Shown here piece by piece: positions 8,161-16,867 of a DNA stretch of 64,000 bases. Within the stretch, counting starts at the first letter, position 1. Each line of letters opens with the position of its first letter. The translations under genes were made by a program, and so were the position numbers. The notes beneath the pieces were generated by a model, which made no database searches, was not told the origin of the DNA, and saw only the letters and a program-made list of their open reading frames with translations. The DNA is from DUPQ01 sp964563155 (lineage in GTDB: Bacteria > Bacillota > Clostridia > DUPQ01), in contig CAZLVL010000003.1 of the NCBI GenBank assembly GCA_964563155.1, positions 85,725 through 149,724 on the forward strand. Reading direction: 5' to 3'.

Positions 8161-9510
8161 CTATTTTGCTAAAAGTATCTCAAAGTTTTCCAAGTTGTCG
8201 CACAAGTCTCTTAAGAATCTTGCAGCTGGCGCTCCATCTACCACTCTATGATCAATGGTTAATGACAAGGCCATGGCTTGGTATGCTTTTATTTGGCCAC
8301 CTTCTTCTTTCACCTTAGTGGAAAGACCGCAAACACCTAAAACGGCTGTTTGAGGAGGATTTATAATTGGAGTAAAGGACTCCACACCAAGATTTCCAAG
8401 ATTTGTAATTGTAAAAGTTCCACCAGTCAATAGGTCTGGATTTATGTTTCCTGCCCTACTTTGTCCAGCTAGTTCCTTAACCTCAAGTGAAATGTGGTCT
8501 AGGGTTTTTAAATGACTGTTAAATACTGTTGGCACCATTAGCCCCCTATCGGTATCAATAGCAACACCCATATGTACTGATGAAAATCTCTTTATGGACT
8601 CTCCATCAAAGTGGGCATTTAAGTCTTGATGATAGGGTAGGGTTCTTGAAACTGCAAAAACTACCATATCGTTTAAGGTAATGTTAGAAAGTCCAACCTT
8701 CTCACCTCTTGCTTTTATCATGGCCCTGTAATTCATCAAAGCTGTGGCATCAAAAGACATATTTATTGTCAATTGGGCCATTTCAGAAATGGACCTATGC
8801 ATGGTCTTTGCAATAACTTTTCTAATATTGGTTAATTTTTCTACTGTGAACTCATCTTGGCTAAGAGCAGGCTTTTCTACTTTTACTGTATCTACAGCAA
8901 GCTTTGCTCCTCTTTCTATATCTTCTTGGGTTATTCTTCCACCTATGCCTGTAGCAACATATTGGGTGGAGCTATCATAAAGGGCTTTGGCAGCGGATGT
9001 AACCTTGGGACCATCTTTAGCTAGAGCAATGATGTCTCTTTCGATTATCCTACCTTCAGGCCCTGAAGCTTGGGCGTAGCCTATATCAACATTTGTTTTT
9101 TTAGCAGCATTTTTTGCTCTAGGAGAAATTTTCAAATCTCCTTCTTTTCTCTCTTGCAAGGAAGGCTGGGTCTCAACTACTGTCTCTTTTACAGCTTCTA
9201 CTTGCTCAAGTTTCTCTTCTTTTTTCTCTATATCTACAGGCGATGAGGATAGGAACTGGGAAATGTCTTCTCCTTCTTCTCCAATTACACACATGTTTTC
9301 TAACACTGGAACATCGTCCCCTTCTTCATAAAGAAGAGCTAAAAGAGTGCCAGAAACAGGGGATTCTTCATCAAAAGTTGCCTTGTCTGTTTCATATGTA
9401 AAAAGGATATCACCTTCATTTACTTTATCACCTTTTTGTTTGTGCCATTTGGAAACTATACATGATTCTACAGTGTTTCCTTGTCTTGGCATAATAATTG
9501 CTGTCGCCAT
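8161..9510 (-). CDS. 2-oxoacid dehydrogenase E2 (lipoate acyltransferase)
   Basis: 449 residues from ATG 9510, chosen because GGAGG lies 5 bases before it and the family opening MATAIIMPRQG starts there; the open frame runs 8 codons further. Order: one lipoyl domain (lipoylated Lys in ETDKATF near 43), an E3-binding domain (ISPRAKNAAKKTNV...GRIIERDI, about 130-165), a second E3-binding-like segment (VTSAAKALYDSS...GGRITQEDIERG, about 175-210), then the catalytic acyltransferase core ending with DHRVVDGAPAARFL. First gene of the complex operon. Two peripheral-subunit-binding segments per chain is less usual. The lplA product at 29.5 kb could supply lipoylation. Confidence 0.93.
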   Translation of the reverse strand: MATAIIMPRQGNTVESCIVSKWHKQKGDKVNEGDILFTYETDKATFDEESPVSGTLLALLYEEGDDVPVLENMCVIGEEGEDISQFLSSSPVDIEKKEEKLEQVEAVKETVVETQPSLQERKEGDLKISPRAKNAAKKTNVDIGYAQASGPEGRIIERDIIALAKDGPKVTSAAKALYDSSTQYVATGIGGRITQEDIERGAKLAVDTVKVEKPALSQDEFTVEKLTNIRKVIAKTMHRSISEMAQLTINMSFDATALMNYRAMIKARGEKVGLSNITLNDMVVFAVSRTLPYHQDLNAHFDGESIKRFSSVHMGVAIDTDRGLMVPTVFNSHLKTLDHISLEVKELAGQSRAGNINPDLLTGGTFTITNLGNLGVESFTPIINPPQTAVLGVCGLSTKVKEEGGQIKAYQAMALSLTIDHRVVDGAPAARFLRDLCDNLENFEILLAK

Positions 9511-9542
9511 AATAACCTCCACAAATTTATACAATTTATTGC

Positions 9543-9578
9543 ATGTTAGATTCTAACATATCCGGAGGTGATTCTCAA
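9543..9578 (-). promoter_or_regulatory. Promoter of the E2-E3-E1-deoR operon with operator palindrome
   Basis: On the minus strand: -35 TTGAGA (9578-9573), 17-base spacer, -10 TAGAAT (9555-9550). The -10 box lies inside a perfect inverted repeat, ATGTTAGA-T-TCTAACAT (9543-9559, eight base pairs around one centre base). A repressor bound there would block polymerase. The DeoR protein encoded at the end of the same operon is the obvious candidate (inference). Confidence 0.75.
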
Positions 9579-9639
9579 TATTGTTTAAGCTATTTTTTAT
9601 TAAAATTTTGTTAACTTTCCCCAAATTTTAGGGATTTTG

Positions 9640-11652
9640 TTAGATTTTTATCTTTCCTCTTACAGATGCATTAACAACAGTTCCCAAATCGATTTCTCTT
9701 TCCTTTGCAGCCTTAGCAATTTTAGTTTCATAACTTATGTCTAAATCAAAATCTTCTGACAAGCCTTTTGCTCTAGCATCTTTTAGGGCTGCCTCTTTAG
9801 CCAGCTTTTTTGCGTACTCTAAGGCCATTTGGAAGTCACTTTCTTCATGCCTGCCATCAGGACCAAATATGGCATATCTACCGTCTGTTTCTGTCATTAT
9901 TTCAATCCTGTAATCTGACCTGACATTACTCAAAATTGCACCTACTGCGTTGGCAATTTTAGCATGACTAGGAATAATGCATTTGCATCCTAGCATCTTG
10001 GCTACATCAGGTAGGAATATGTGAGTAGGGCCTCCTATTCCTACCAAGGTTACAGGAGACTTAAATCTTAATGGAAGCAGATCCTTGTTCTTATCTAAAT
10101 AACTTGAGGTTATTAACTGGCTTAATTTTTCTCCTAAACCATCTTTAAAGATTTCCTTGTAGGTATCTTCTAAAAGAATTCTTACAATGTTTTCATAGAG
10201 TTTTTGCTTTATTAAATCATAGACTTGGTTGCAAAATTCATCTTGGGTCAAGTCCTTTCCTGTATCTTCAAGGATTTGATTTAATAGGTATTGTATTGTT
10301 AATTCAACTGGTCTTTTATCAAACTTATTAAAATCTCCCTTTATGTGCATTATATCTGTAGGAGTAAGACCAATCCTTATAATTATTCCTTCAGTTTCTA
10401 ACCTTTTAGTGTTAAGGCTATATACATCCTTTTTCAAAGACAGGCCTGCCTTTTCATAGAGCATGGGTCCATTTTCTAAAAGTTTACAAAGTTCAAGTTC
10501 CTCTTTGGAATAGGCTTCAATATCTTCAATGTCCTTAAAGTCTTTTTGTAATAACAAAAATTCATATAAAGGATAACTGTGATGTCTTTGTTGAGCCAAA
10601 AGTTCCTCTAGTTCATTTATAATATATGGCCATCTAGTAGCTGCTATACAAAGAGGTATCATCCTTCTGGATTCTTGAACAATGTGGCCCCTGTCTACCC
10701 TTATGGTACTATCTCCACCTAGAGCAAAGGTATCTATAAATACCCCGTGAACAAAGGTCTTCCAGGTCCCTATCTTAACTCCAGAATCTGTCTTTAAAGG
10801 ATAGCCTTCTTTAACAATGGATATATCTGTCGTGGTTCCTCCCATATCTATTATGAGACAATCCTCTTCATTGGTTAGTTTAATTCCCCCTGTTACCGAA
10901 GAGGCAGGACCAGATAAAATAGTTTCAACAGGCCTCATTTTAGAGTATTCTTCTGACATTTTTGTAGAGTCACTTCTAATAATTGCCAAAGGGGCATCTA
11001 TTCCTTTTTCCATAAAGGCTCTTTTTATACTGTCTATAAATCCTTGGATTATGGGGACAAGCTTGGCATTTAGTAGGGTTGAGGCTCCTCTTTGAATGGA
11101 ATTTAATTCATAAAATAGTTCATGACCACAAACCACAGGTATATCATATCTTTCTAGAGCTTCTTGTTTTGCTCTTTTTTCCAGTTTAGCCCCACTGTTC
11201 ATAGCAAAAACTTCTACTATACCTAAACCTTGGGCATCTTTAAGCCAGGGGGTTAATTGGTCAAAAAGCTGGTCCCAGTCTGGTTCTTGAGTTTTTGTTC
11301 CCCTAAAATCACTACTGTTTTCATTTAAGAAAACTTCATCTTTATCTGCCAGTCCATAGTTAGCTCCAACCATATTAAAAACTTTTTTATCTACACCAAA
11401 AAAGATTAACTTAGCTCTTGCTCCCTTGTTTTCTACGCAGGCATTTGTTGCCAAGGTAGTGGATAGGGCTACTATCTCAATATCTTTAAAATAGCTTTGG
11501 TCCAAAAGCTCCAAAGCATTAATAATTCCAATTTCTAAATGGTCATGGGTGGTAAGGGTTTTTGAAGAGTCTAAGATTTCTTCCTTGTCAAAATCATATA
11601 TTACTGTATCAGTATAGGTTCCACCTGTATCAATACCTAATCCAAGAGTCAT
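9640..11652 (-). CDS. Hydantoinase/oxoprolinase-family protein (HyuA-like)
   Basis: 670 residues. N-terminal actin/ASKHA-like nucleotide-binding motif GIDTGGTYTDTV, later LIIDMGGTTTDISIV near 265 and VGIGGPTHIFLPDVA near 540, the pattern of the hydantoinase A/oxoprolinase family. These enzymes use ATP to open cyclic amides such as hydantoins or 5-oxoproline. No B subunit is adjacent, so the substrate is open; some members are stand-alone proteins of unknown function. GGAGG stands 6 bases before the ATG, and a TATAAT at 11681-11676 suggests its own promoter, though the -35 is poor. Confidence 0.85.
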   Translation of the reverse strand: MTLGLGIDTGGTYTDTVIYDFDKEEILDSSKTLTTHDHLEIGIINALELLDQSYFKDIEIVALSTTLATNACVENKGARAKLIFFGVDKKVFNMVGANYGLADKDEVFLNENSSDFRGTKTQEPDWDQLFDQLTPWLKDAQGLGIVEVFAMNSGAKLEKRAKQEALERYDIPVVCGHELFYELNSIQRGASTLLNAKLVPIIQGFIDSIKRAFMEKGIDAPLAIIRSDSTKMSEEYSKMRPVETILSGPASSVTGGIKLTNEEDCLIIDMGGTTTDISIVKEGYPLKTDSGVKIGTWKTFVHGVFIDTFALGGDSTIRVDRGHIVQESRRMIPLCIAATRWPYIINELEELLAQQRHHSYPLYEFLLLQKDFKDIEDIEAYSKEELELCKLLENGPMLYEKAGLSLKKDVYSLNTKRLETEGIIIRIGLTPTDIMHIKGDFNKFDKRPVELTIQYLLNQILEDTGKDLTQDEFCNQVYDLIKQKLYENIVRILLEDTYKEIFKDGLGEKLSQLITSSYLDKNKDLLPLRFKSPVTLVGIGGPTHIFLPDVAKMLGCKCIIPSHAKIANAVGAILSNVRSDYRIEIMTETDGRYAIFGPDGRHEESDFQMALEYAKKLAKEAALKDARAKGLSEDFDLDISYETKIAKAAKEREIDLGTVVNASVRGKIKI

Positions 11653-11764
11653 AGCATACCTCCAAGTCTTAACCTATTATACAATTGAATAGAAAAAAAC
11701 AATAATAAAGTTGGAGGAAAATATGAGAAAATAAAGAAATTTCGAAAAAGCAGATAAACTAGAA

Positions 11765-13024
11765 TCAATTGGGATACTGTATAGCTCCATTTTCTTTTCT
11801 AGATTTTTCTGCTAACATGACATTTCTGTGGCTAATAGTAGTTGTCTCCATAAAGGTTAAATCATCTTCTTCTAGTTTTTCTCCTGACAAGAGTTTTATG
11901 AAGTTTTTAACTATTGCTATATCTCCTGGTATATGGACAAAGTGTATTATTCCCGCTTTTACAACCTTTTTTCTTTTGGTAAATTCTCTAATGATAAATC
12001 TTCCCTTGGATTCATCACATAAGATATCTGCCTTTTCTAGGTGTATGTTGGTTCTTCTATAATTTAGTTTTGAAAAAGCAGTTACATTTAAGTTAACATA
12101 AATATCATTAGCATACTTCATGGTAACCACCTGATGGTCACAGGCATTGTTGTCGCATTTATATACACACCTTCCATAAAGTCCATTTCTAAGAGCCTCA
12201 TACTTGTCTTTTTTATTAAACTTGGATTTGCCTGTTATGACGCTTCCTAGAAATCTTAAAAAAGTGGCCTTCCACAAAGCAGTAGTGATATATAGTCTTT
12301 CTGCATCATAGGCACAATTATCTTTAATGTGGCTAGGACAATCTAAACATCTATCACCACTACCTACAGGGGCAAATTCTCTTGTAAAGTAGGTCAAATT
12401 TCCATAGGAAGAAATAGCTTGGCAATTATCACCTAAAAGCCAGTGGATTAAATCAAAATCATGGCAGCACTTGGCTAAAAGCATGGGAGTTGTAGTTTCA
12501 CTATTTCTCCAGTTTCCCCTAACATAAGAATGAGCAAAATGAAAGTAGCCAATATTTTCTGTATGCTCTATAGAAAGGACTCTTCCGTATTTCCCTTCTT
12601 TTATTAGCTGATTCATTTTTTTGAAAAAAGGAGCATACCTCATAACATGGCAGACCACCACATGAAGATTCTTTTTCTTAGCCCTATCTCTTATTTCTTC
12701 ACATTCAGAAATTACAGAAGATACAGGTTTTTCTAAAAGGATATGATAACCCTTATCTATTGCCCACATGGCATGTCTATAGTGGTCTTGGTCCATAGTA
12801 CAGATATATATGGCATCTGCTAATTTACCTGCCTTGAAAAACTCTTCATCAGATAAGAAGGCCTTATCTTGAGAAACCTTATATTTTTTTGAAAAATACT
12901 CTAAGCGCCCTGCATCTTGGTCACAAAGAGCCACTATTTTTGCTTTCTTCCCGTTTAGTAGACTAGTCCATCTCATGTAACTAGCTCCCCTATTACCTAA
13001 ACCAATAACTGCAATTGTAATCAT
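11765..13024 (-). CDS. Gfo/Idh/MocA-family NAD(P)-dependent oxidoreductase
   Basis: 419 residues. N-terminal Rossmann fold GLGNRGASYMRW, the family EKP motif (HILLEKPVSS near 95), and a catalytic-region H-D-x-x-x-x-H (KCCHDFDLIHWLLG near 190). It also has a Cys-rich insert (CLDC...CAYD...CVYKCDNNACDH, about 230-300) that could bind a metal, seen in some family members. Members oxidise sugars, inositols or glycosides. GGGGGG sits 5 bases before the ATG, inside the end of the ArsC-like gene one base upstream, so they form one operon. Substrate unknown. Confidence 0.85.
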   Translation of the reverse strand: MITIAVIGLGNRGASYMRWTSLLNGKKAKIVALCDQDAGRLEYFSKKYKVSQDKAFLSDEEFFKAGKLADAIYICTMDQDHYRHAMWAIDKGYHILLEKPVSSVISECEEIRDRAKKKNLHVVVCHVMRYAPFFKKMNQLIKEGKYGRVLSIEHTENIGYFHFAHSYVRGNWRNSETTTPMLLAKCCHDFDLIHWLLGDNCQAISSYGNLTYFTREFAPVGSGDRCLDCPSHIKDNCAYDAERLYITTALWKATFLRFLGSVITGKSKFNKKDKYEALRNGLYGRCVYKCDNNACDHQVVTMKYANDIYVNLNVTAFSKLNYRRTNIHLEKADILCDESKGRFIIREFTKRKKVVKAGIIHFVHIPGDIAIVKNFIKLLSGEKLEEDDLTFMETTTISHRNVMLAEKSRKENGAIQYPN

Positions 13025-13025
13025 T

Positions 13026-13370
13026 TTATTCCCCCCATTTTTCCCATTCCTTAGGATTGTATCCTACCACTGCCTTATTCTTACTTCTAACTATAGGCGT
13101 TTTAAGAATATCCTGATTTTCTAGAAGAAAAGAAAATTTATTTCCCTCTGTACAATACTTATACTGCAAATAGGCCTTTTGATTTTTAGCCTTTTCATCT
13201 ACCAATTTATCAATGTTACCCAAGGCTTGAACCAAGCTAGAAAGTTCTCCCTTGCTTATTTTTCTTTCTCCTAAATCCAGATAAGAAATCTTAATATTTC
13301 TTTCCTTGAAATAGCGTTGGGTCTTTTTTGAGTCAAAGCATTTGTTTCTTGCGAAAACTTGTATGTTCAT
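13026..13370 (-). CDS. ArsC/Spx-family thioredoxin-fold protein
   Basis: 114 residues from ATG 13370 (MNIQVFARNKCFDSKKTQ), preceded by AAAGGA. The frame is open 12 codons further to an ATG at 13406 without a ribosome site. The single N-terminal Cys (NKCFDSKK) and the C-terminal LKTPIVRSKNKAVVGYNPKEW (TPI-R pattern) are diagnostic of the ArsC/Spx fold. It lacks the CxxC pair of Spx, so it is more like the YffB/ArsC-like branch. Probable thiol reductase or RNA-polymerase-binding regulator; which one cannot be told. Confidence 0.75.
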   Translation of the reverse strand: MNIQVFARNKCFDSKKTQRYFKERNIKISYLDLGERKISKGELSSLVQALGNIDKLVDEKAKNQKAYLQYKYCTEGNKFSFLLENQDILKTPIVRSKNKAVVGYNPKEWEKWGE

Positions 13371-13425
13371 GTTTTTTATATATCCTTTATACTCATATTT
13401 TAGCACAATATTACCTGTCTTGCCC

Positions 13426-13453
13426 TTGTTAAGTCTTACAATTAATATATAAT
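13426..13453 (+). promoter_or_regulatory. Promoter of the plus-strand PAP2-like gene
   Basis: TTGTTA (13426-13431), 16-base spacer, TATAAT (13448-13453). It points to the plus-strand gene starting at about 13503 and lies divergent to the ArsC-like operon. Confidence 0.6.
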
Positions 13454-13502
13454 TAGAGATGTAGTTTTTATTTATTTGGTAAAGAGTGGTTATCTTACTA
13501 TT

Positions 13503-14126
13503 ATGAAGGTGTTTTCAAGAAGGCATATAAGGATTATATATTTAGGTGTTATTCTTTTTTTGTATTTAATATACACAAAACTAACATCTGTTTTTTTCCA
13601 AAGTGAAGCTCCTCATGAATTTCTTTTTTCCTTAGATAAGCTAATACCCTTTTACCCCCAACTAGCAATAGGCTATGCTAGCTGGATTTTGATACTAACT
13701 ACTTGCTTTATCTTTTTATACTTCTCAGCTGGAAATACTTATGAAAGCTACATGTTTGCTTTAGCATTTTCCTTAGTTTTGTACAACATTGCAAAAATGA
13801 CCTTTAGCATTGAAAATGTCTATCCCATGAGTGAAGATACTGAGCTTATAGCTTTTTTGTATAACAATGTGAGAACCTCTTTTTTCCCTTCTGTTCCCGC
13901 TACCTTACTACCTACCACCATGTTTTTCTTGGTTTTTCAAAAGATTAAACATAAAAGAGTAAGAAGAACCTCCTTACAATGGATCTTTCCAATAATCTTT
14001 ATACTTTGGTTCTTATCAGCTCTTTTTTCTAAAATGGCCTATTTACCTGACTTATTAGTAGGCTTTGCCATTAGCTTTATTAGCAGTCTCATTGTTTGTT
14101 TAATTCGATGTAAGTCTATATATTAA
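13503..14126 (+). CDS. PAP2-like integral membrane protein, catalytic motif degenerate
   Basis: 207 residues from ATG 13503; a TTG at 13476 in frame is the alternative. About six hydrophobic segments. The layout resembles PAP2/phosphatidic-acid-phosphatase membrane proteins: FFPSVPATLLPTTMFFLVF aligns with the second catalytic block (usually P-S-G-H) and KMAYLPDLLVGFAISF with the third (usually H-x-x-x-D-x-x-x-G). Gly-His is replaced by Val-Pro and the third-block His is missing, so phosphatase activity is unlikely. It may be a structural or lipid-binding relative such as an inositolphosphotransferase-like protein. It is the only plus-strand gene in the first 16 kb and has its own promoter. 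Confidence 0.6.
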   Translation: MKVFSRRHIRIIYLGVILFLYLIYTKLTSVFFQSEAPHEFLFSLDKLIPFYPQLAIGYASWILILTTCFIFLYFSAGNTYESYMFALAFSLVLYNIAKMTFSIENVYPMSEDTELIAFLYNNVRTSFFPSVPATLLPTTMFFLVFQKIKHKRVRRTSLQWIFPIIFILWFLSALFSKMAYLPDLLVGFAISFISSLIVCLIRCKSIY

Positions 14127-14138
14127 TACTCACAACTT

Positions 14139-15038
14139 TTATTTTAAATCTGAAATCTTTATTCTTTCCATTTTGCCCTTATGAAAATTATATACTTCTT
14201 CATAGCCTACTTTTTTTATCTCTTCTAAAGCTCGATCATAACCAAGATTGAGTTTTGTTATTCTATGACAATCTGAATTGATAGAAAGACCAATCTTTCT
14301 CTTTTTAAGAGATTTAAGAATATTAAAGCTAGGATAAAGACACATTAATCCATTGGCCCAGCCACCAGTATTTACCTCTACAAGAGAATGCTCAATTACA
14401 TCCAGAGTCTTTTCTACTTCATTTATATAATCCAAAGAGTCAGAATCAAACAAGGACTTATTATAGTTTCTTTTTTCTAAAACATCTAAATGGGCAATTA
14501 ACATAGGCCTATATTCTTTTATCATTTCTCTTACCGACTGATAATACTCTGTATAAAAGGATTTAGGACTAGCAAAACCTTGAACTACTAATTTATCTAC
14601 CTCTTCTTTGGTATTGTCTACTGTCAGGTATTCCCTAAGATTCGGAGAATAGATATAGTGAATAGCACCAATATAGTAGTCTAGGCCAAGATTATTAAAA
14701 TCAATATACTCTTTTACATCCATTCCTCTGATGTAGTCAAGTTCTAGGCCTAGATATACATCTATATGCTTTTTATAGCTTTTCTTCAGATATTCTATTT
14801 CTTCTATATAGGCAGCTAAGTCCTCTAATTGCATTCCCCAGTCATTTTCAACCGGTACAGGACTATGGTCGGATATACCTATGGCTGTCATACCCAGCCT
14901 TATGGCCTCTTCAATATACTCATAGGCTTGGTTGGAGCCATCTGAATAGGTAGTGTGAACATGTATTGAGTTTAAATTATTCATTGTTTCTTTTAATATA
15001 TTTTTCTTCTTGCTCCTTTGTTGAGCAAACTTAGTCAT
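14139..15038 (-). CDS. PHP-family phosphoesterase, histidinol-phosphatase (HisK)-like
   Basis: 299 residues from ATG 15038, which overlaps the glycosyltransferase stop by 8 bases; ATG 14984 (18 residues later, MNNLNSIHVHTTYSDGS) is closer to the usual family start. Metal-binding motifs in order: HVHTTYSDGS, ISDHSP, LGLELDY, GAIHYI, IAHLDVLE, and the C-terminal INSDCHR. These are the complete PHP motifs of HisK-type phosphatases. No histidine-biosynthesis genes are nearby, so a different phosphomonoester is possible. Translationally coupled to the glycosyltransferase. Confidence 0.85.
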   Translation of the reverse strand: MTKFAQQRSKKKNILKETMNNLNSIHVHTTYSDGSNQAYEYIEEAIRLGMTAIGISDHSPVPVENDWGMQLEDLAAYIEEIEYLKKSYKKHIDVYLGLELDYIRGMDVKEYIDFNNLGLDYYIGAIHYIYSPNLREYLTVDNTKEEVDKLVVQGFASPKSFYTEYYQSVREMIKEYRPMLIAHLDVLEKRNYNKSLFDSDSLDYINEVEKTLDVIEHSLVEVNTGGWANGLMCLYPSFNILKSLKKRKIGLSINSDCHRITKLNLGYDRALEEIKKVGYEEVYNFHKGKMERIKISDLK

Positions 15039-15966
15039 CCATATTTATCTTTTCTTTAATTATATACAAGGGCCTATTTTTGCTTTCATCAAACATTCTT
15101 GCCAGATAGTCTCCTACTATTCCTAGCATAATGAGTTGGATGCTACCAATAAATAATATAACTATTACTGTTGAAGCCCAACCTGCTTGCATTTCTATTC
15201 CCATAATTTTTTGTATAACTATAACTAGAGCATAAATTAAGGCTAGTAGAGCAAGTATAACCCCTGCCCACTTGGACATCTTTAAAGGTTTTGTGGAAAA
15301 TGAAGTAATTCCGTCCATGGATAATTTCATCATCTTTTTTAGAGGATATTTTGTCTCTCCAGCAAATCTTTCATCTCTTTCATAATATATTCCAGTTTGC
15401 TTAAAGCCAACCCAGGATACAAGTCCTCTGACATATCTATTTCTTTCTGTCATATTGGTTAAGACATTACATACAGGCCTACTAATCAGTCTAAAGTCTC
15501 CTGTGTCTATGGGAATGTCCACCTCTGTCATTCCTTTTAAAAACCTATAAAAGGCCTTTGCGGTAATTTTCTTAAAAAAACTTTCTCCCTTTCTTTTAGA
15601 CCTAACAGCATAAACAACATCATATCCTTCTTCATACTTTTCAATTAATCTAGGTACTACCTCTGGTGGATCTTGTAAATCTGCATCCATAACTATTATG
15701 GCGTCACCTTTAGATAGGTCCATACCAGCAGTAATTGCAGTTTGATGTCCAAAATTTCTAGAGAAAGATATAAGTTTTAAAGCAGGATTACTTTTACAAT
15801 ATTCTTTTACTATTTCTTCTGTCTCATCAATACTTCCATCATTTACAAAAATCACTTCATAATTGTATTCATTATCCTCCATCGTTTTTGTAACTCTTTT
15901 GATACATTCATGGATAACTTCTTTTTCATTGAAAAGGGGAATTACTAGGGAATAGAGTTTTTTCAT
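15031..15966 (-). CDS. GT2-family glycosyltransferase (polyprenyl-phosphate type)
   Basis: 311 residues. GT-A fold: LVIPLFNEKEVI at the N-terminus, FVNDGSIDET near 40, the metal-binding MDADLQDPPE near 93, and a DTGDFRLISR motif. Two C-terminal membrane helices (about 230-250 and 262-285), then IVGDYLARMFDE, as in GtrB/DPM1-like enzymes that move a sugar onto undecaprenyl phosphate. GAGG precedes the ATG. It forms a two-gene unit with the overlapping PHP phosphatase, suggesting cell-surface glycan work (inference). Confidence 0.9.
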   Translation of the reverse strand: MKKLYSLVIPLFNEKEVIHECIKRVTKTMEDNEYNYEVIFVNDGSIDETEEIVKEYCKSNPALKLISFSRNFGHQTAITAGMDLSKGDAIIVMDADLQDPPEVVPRLIEKYEEGYDVVYAVRSKRKGESFFKKITAKAFYRFLKGMTEVDIPIDTGDFRLISRPVCNVLTNMTERNRYVRGLVSWVGFKQTGIYYERDERFAGETKYPLKKMMKLSMDGITSFSTKPLKMSKWAGVILALLALIYALVIVIQKIMGIEMQAGWASTVIVILFIGSIQLIMLGIVGDYLARMFDESKNRPLYIIKEKINMDD

Positions 15967-15994
15967 AAATTACCTCTTTCATTTTAGTATATTT

Positions 15995-16022
15995 ATTATA
16001 CCTTTTTTTCTTGCTTAAACAA
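15995..16022 (-). promoter_or_regulatory. Promoter of glycosyltransferase-PHP operon
   Basis: On the minus strand TTGTTT (16022-16017), 16-base spacer, TATAAT (16000-15995), 29 bases before the start codon. The remaining AT-rich stretch to 16264 holds no gene that I can see. Confidence 0.6.
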
Positions 16023-16264
16023 ATATCAGAAAATAATCGTCTTGCTTTTTACCATTTTCCCAAAGTAGATTCCTTATCTGCACAAGCAATGTTTTATATC
16101 TGCTAATTATTTGTTTGTAATTTGTAATTATATTGTTAAATTAATGTAAAACTTTAACTATATTAAATAAAATTTATCTATCTTTATATTGCATTTATTT
16201 TTACACTGTGCTAACATTAAATCATCAAGTGACTTTAAATTTAAAAATTAATAAGGAGAGAATT

Positions 16265-16663
16265 ATGAAGATTTTATACGCCAGATTTGGCAAACGTATA
16301 AGGGATAAGCGCAATTCAATTGGAATGTCACAAGAGACTCTAGCTGAAAAATGTGAAGTATCTTCGTCCTACATGGGTTTGGTTGAAAGAGGAGAAAGAA
16401 AACCTTCCTTAGAAATAGTGGTAAGGATTGCTAATACCTTGGATGTAACACCAGGATACTTGCTCTTTGATTCCATAGAGCAAAGACGAAGCGATGACAA
16501 AGACATGATTGTTGGCATGTTAAACGACTTTGATAATGAACAAATTAAAATGGCTTATCAAATCGTAAATCAGATACACTCCTATATCAATGGTAAGGGT
16601 GAGTTAGCTAGTTTAGATGAGATTGATAAAATGCTTGACATAGATAAAGATCTATTAAATTAA
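16265..16663 (+). CDS. XRE-family helix-turn-helix regulator
   Basis: 132 residues from ATG 16265, chosen because AAGGAG sits 7 bases upstream; the frame is open 19 codons further. The N-terminal HTH_3 domain (residues 5-65) reads KRIRDKRNSIGMSQETLAE...YMGLVERGERKPSLEIVVRIA. The C-terminal ~60 residues are helical and acidic with no named domain, perhaps for dimerisation. It ends head-on with the DUF951 gene on the other strand, with 11 bases between them. Target genes are not evident. Confidence 0.85.
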   Translation: MKILYARFGKRIRDKRNSIGMSQETLAEKCEVSSSYMGLVERGERKPSLEIVVRIANTLDVTPGYLLFDSIEQRRSDDKDMIVGMLNDFDNEQIKMAYQIVNQIHSYINGKGELASLDEIDKMLDIDKDLLN

Positions 16664-16674
16664 TTCCTACTGTT

Positions 16675-16857
16675 CTATAACTTCTTTAGAGTAAATTTGT
16701 TAAAAAAAACATTCCTGTCCAACATTACTTTCCGACCACAGCCCTGACATTCCAACCGGAAGTCTGCACCGGTTCTCAAAACTCGCCAGGTGTCGGAACC
16801 ACAGGGATGTTTTTTCTTAGAAACAACTATATCGTTTATCTTTACTTCAGGTCTCAT
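16675..16857 (-). CDS. DUF951-family small protein
   Basis: 60 residues, the usual DUF951 length. Characteristic features: V-K-x-x-D-I-V near the start, KKKHPCGSDTWRVLRTGADFRLECQGCGRKVML with three Cys likely to bind a metal, and R near the end. Conserved in Bacillota, function unknown. It follows the lipoprotein gene by 10 bases. Confidence 0.85.
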   Translation of the reverse strand: MRPEVKINDIVVSKKKHPCGSDTWRVLRTGADFRLECQGCGRKVMLDRNVFFNKFTLKKL

Positions 16858-16867
16858 GGAATTTATC

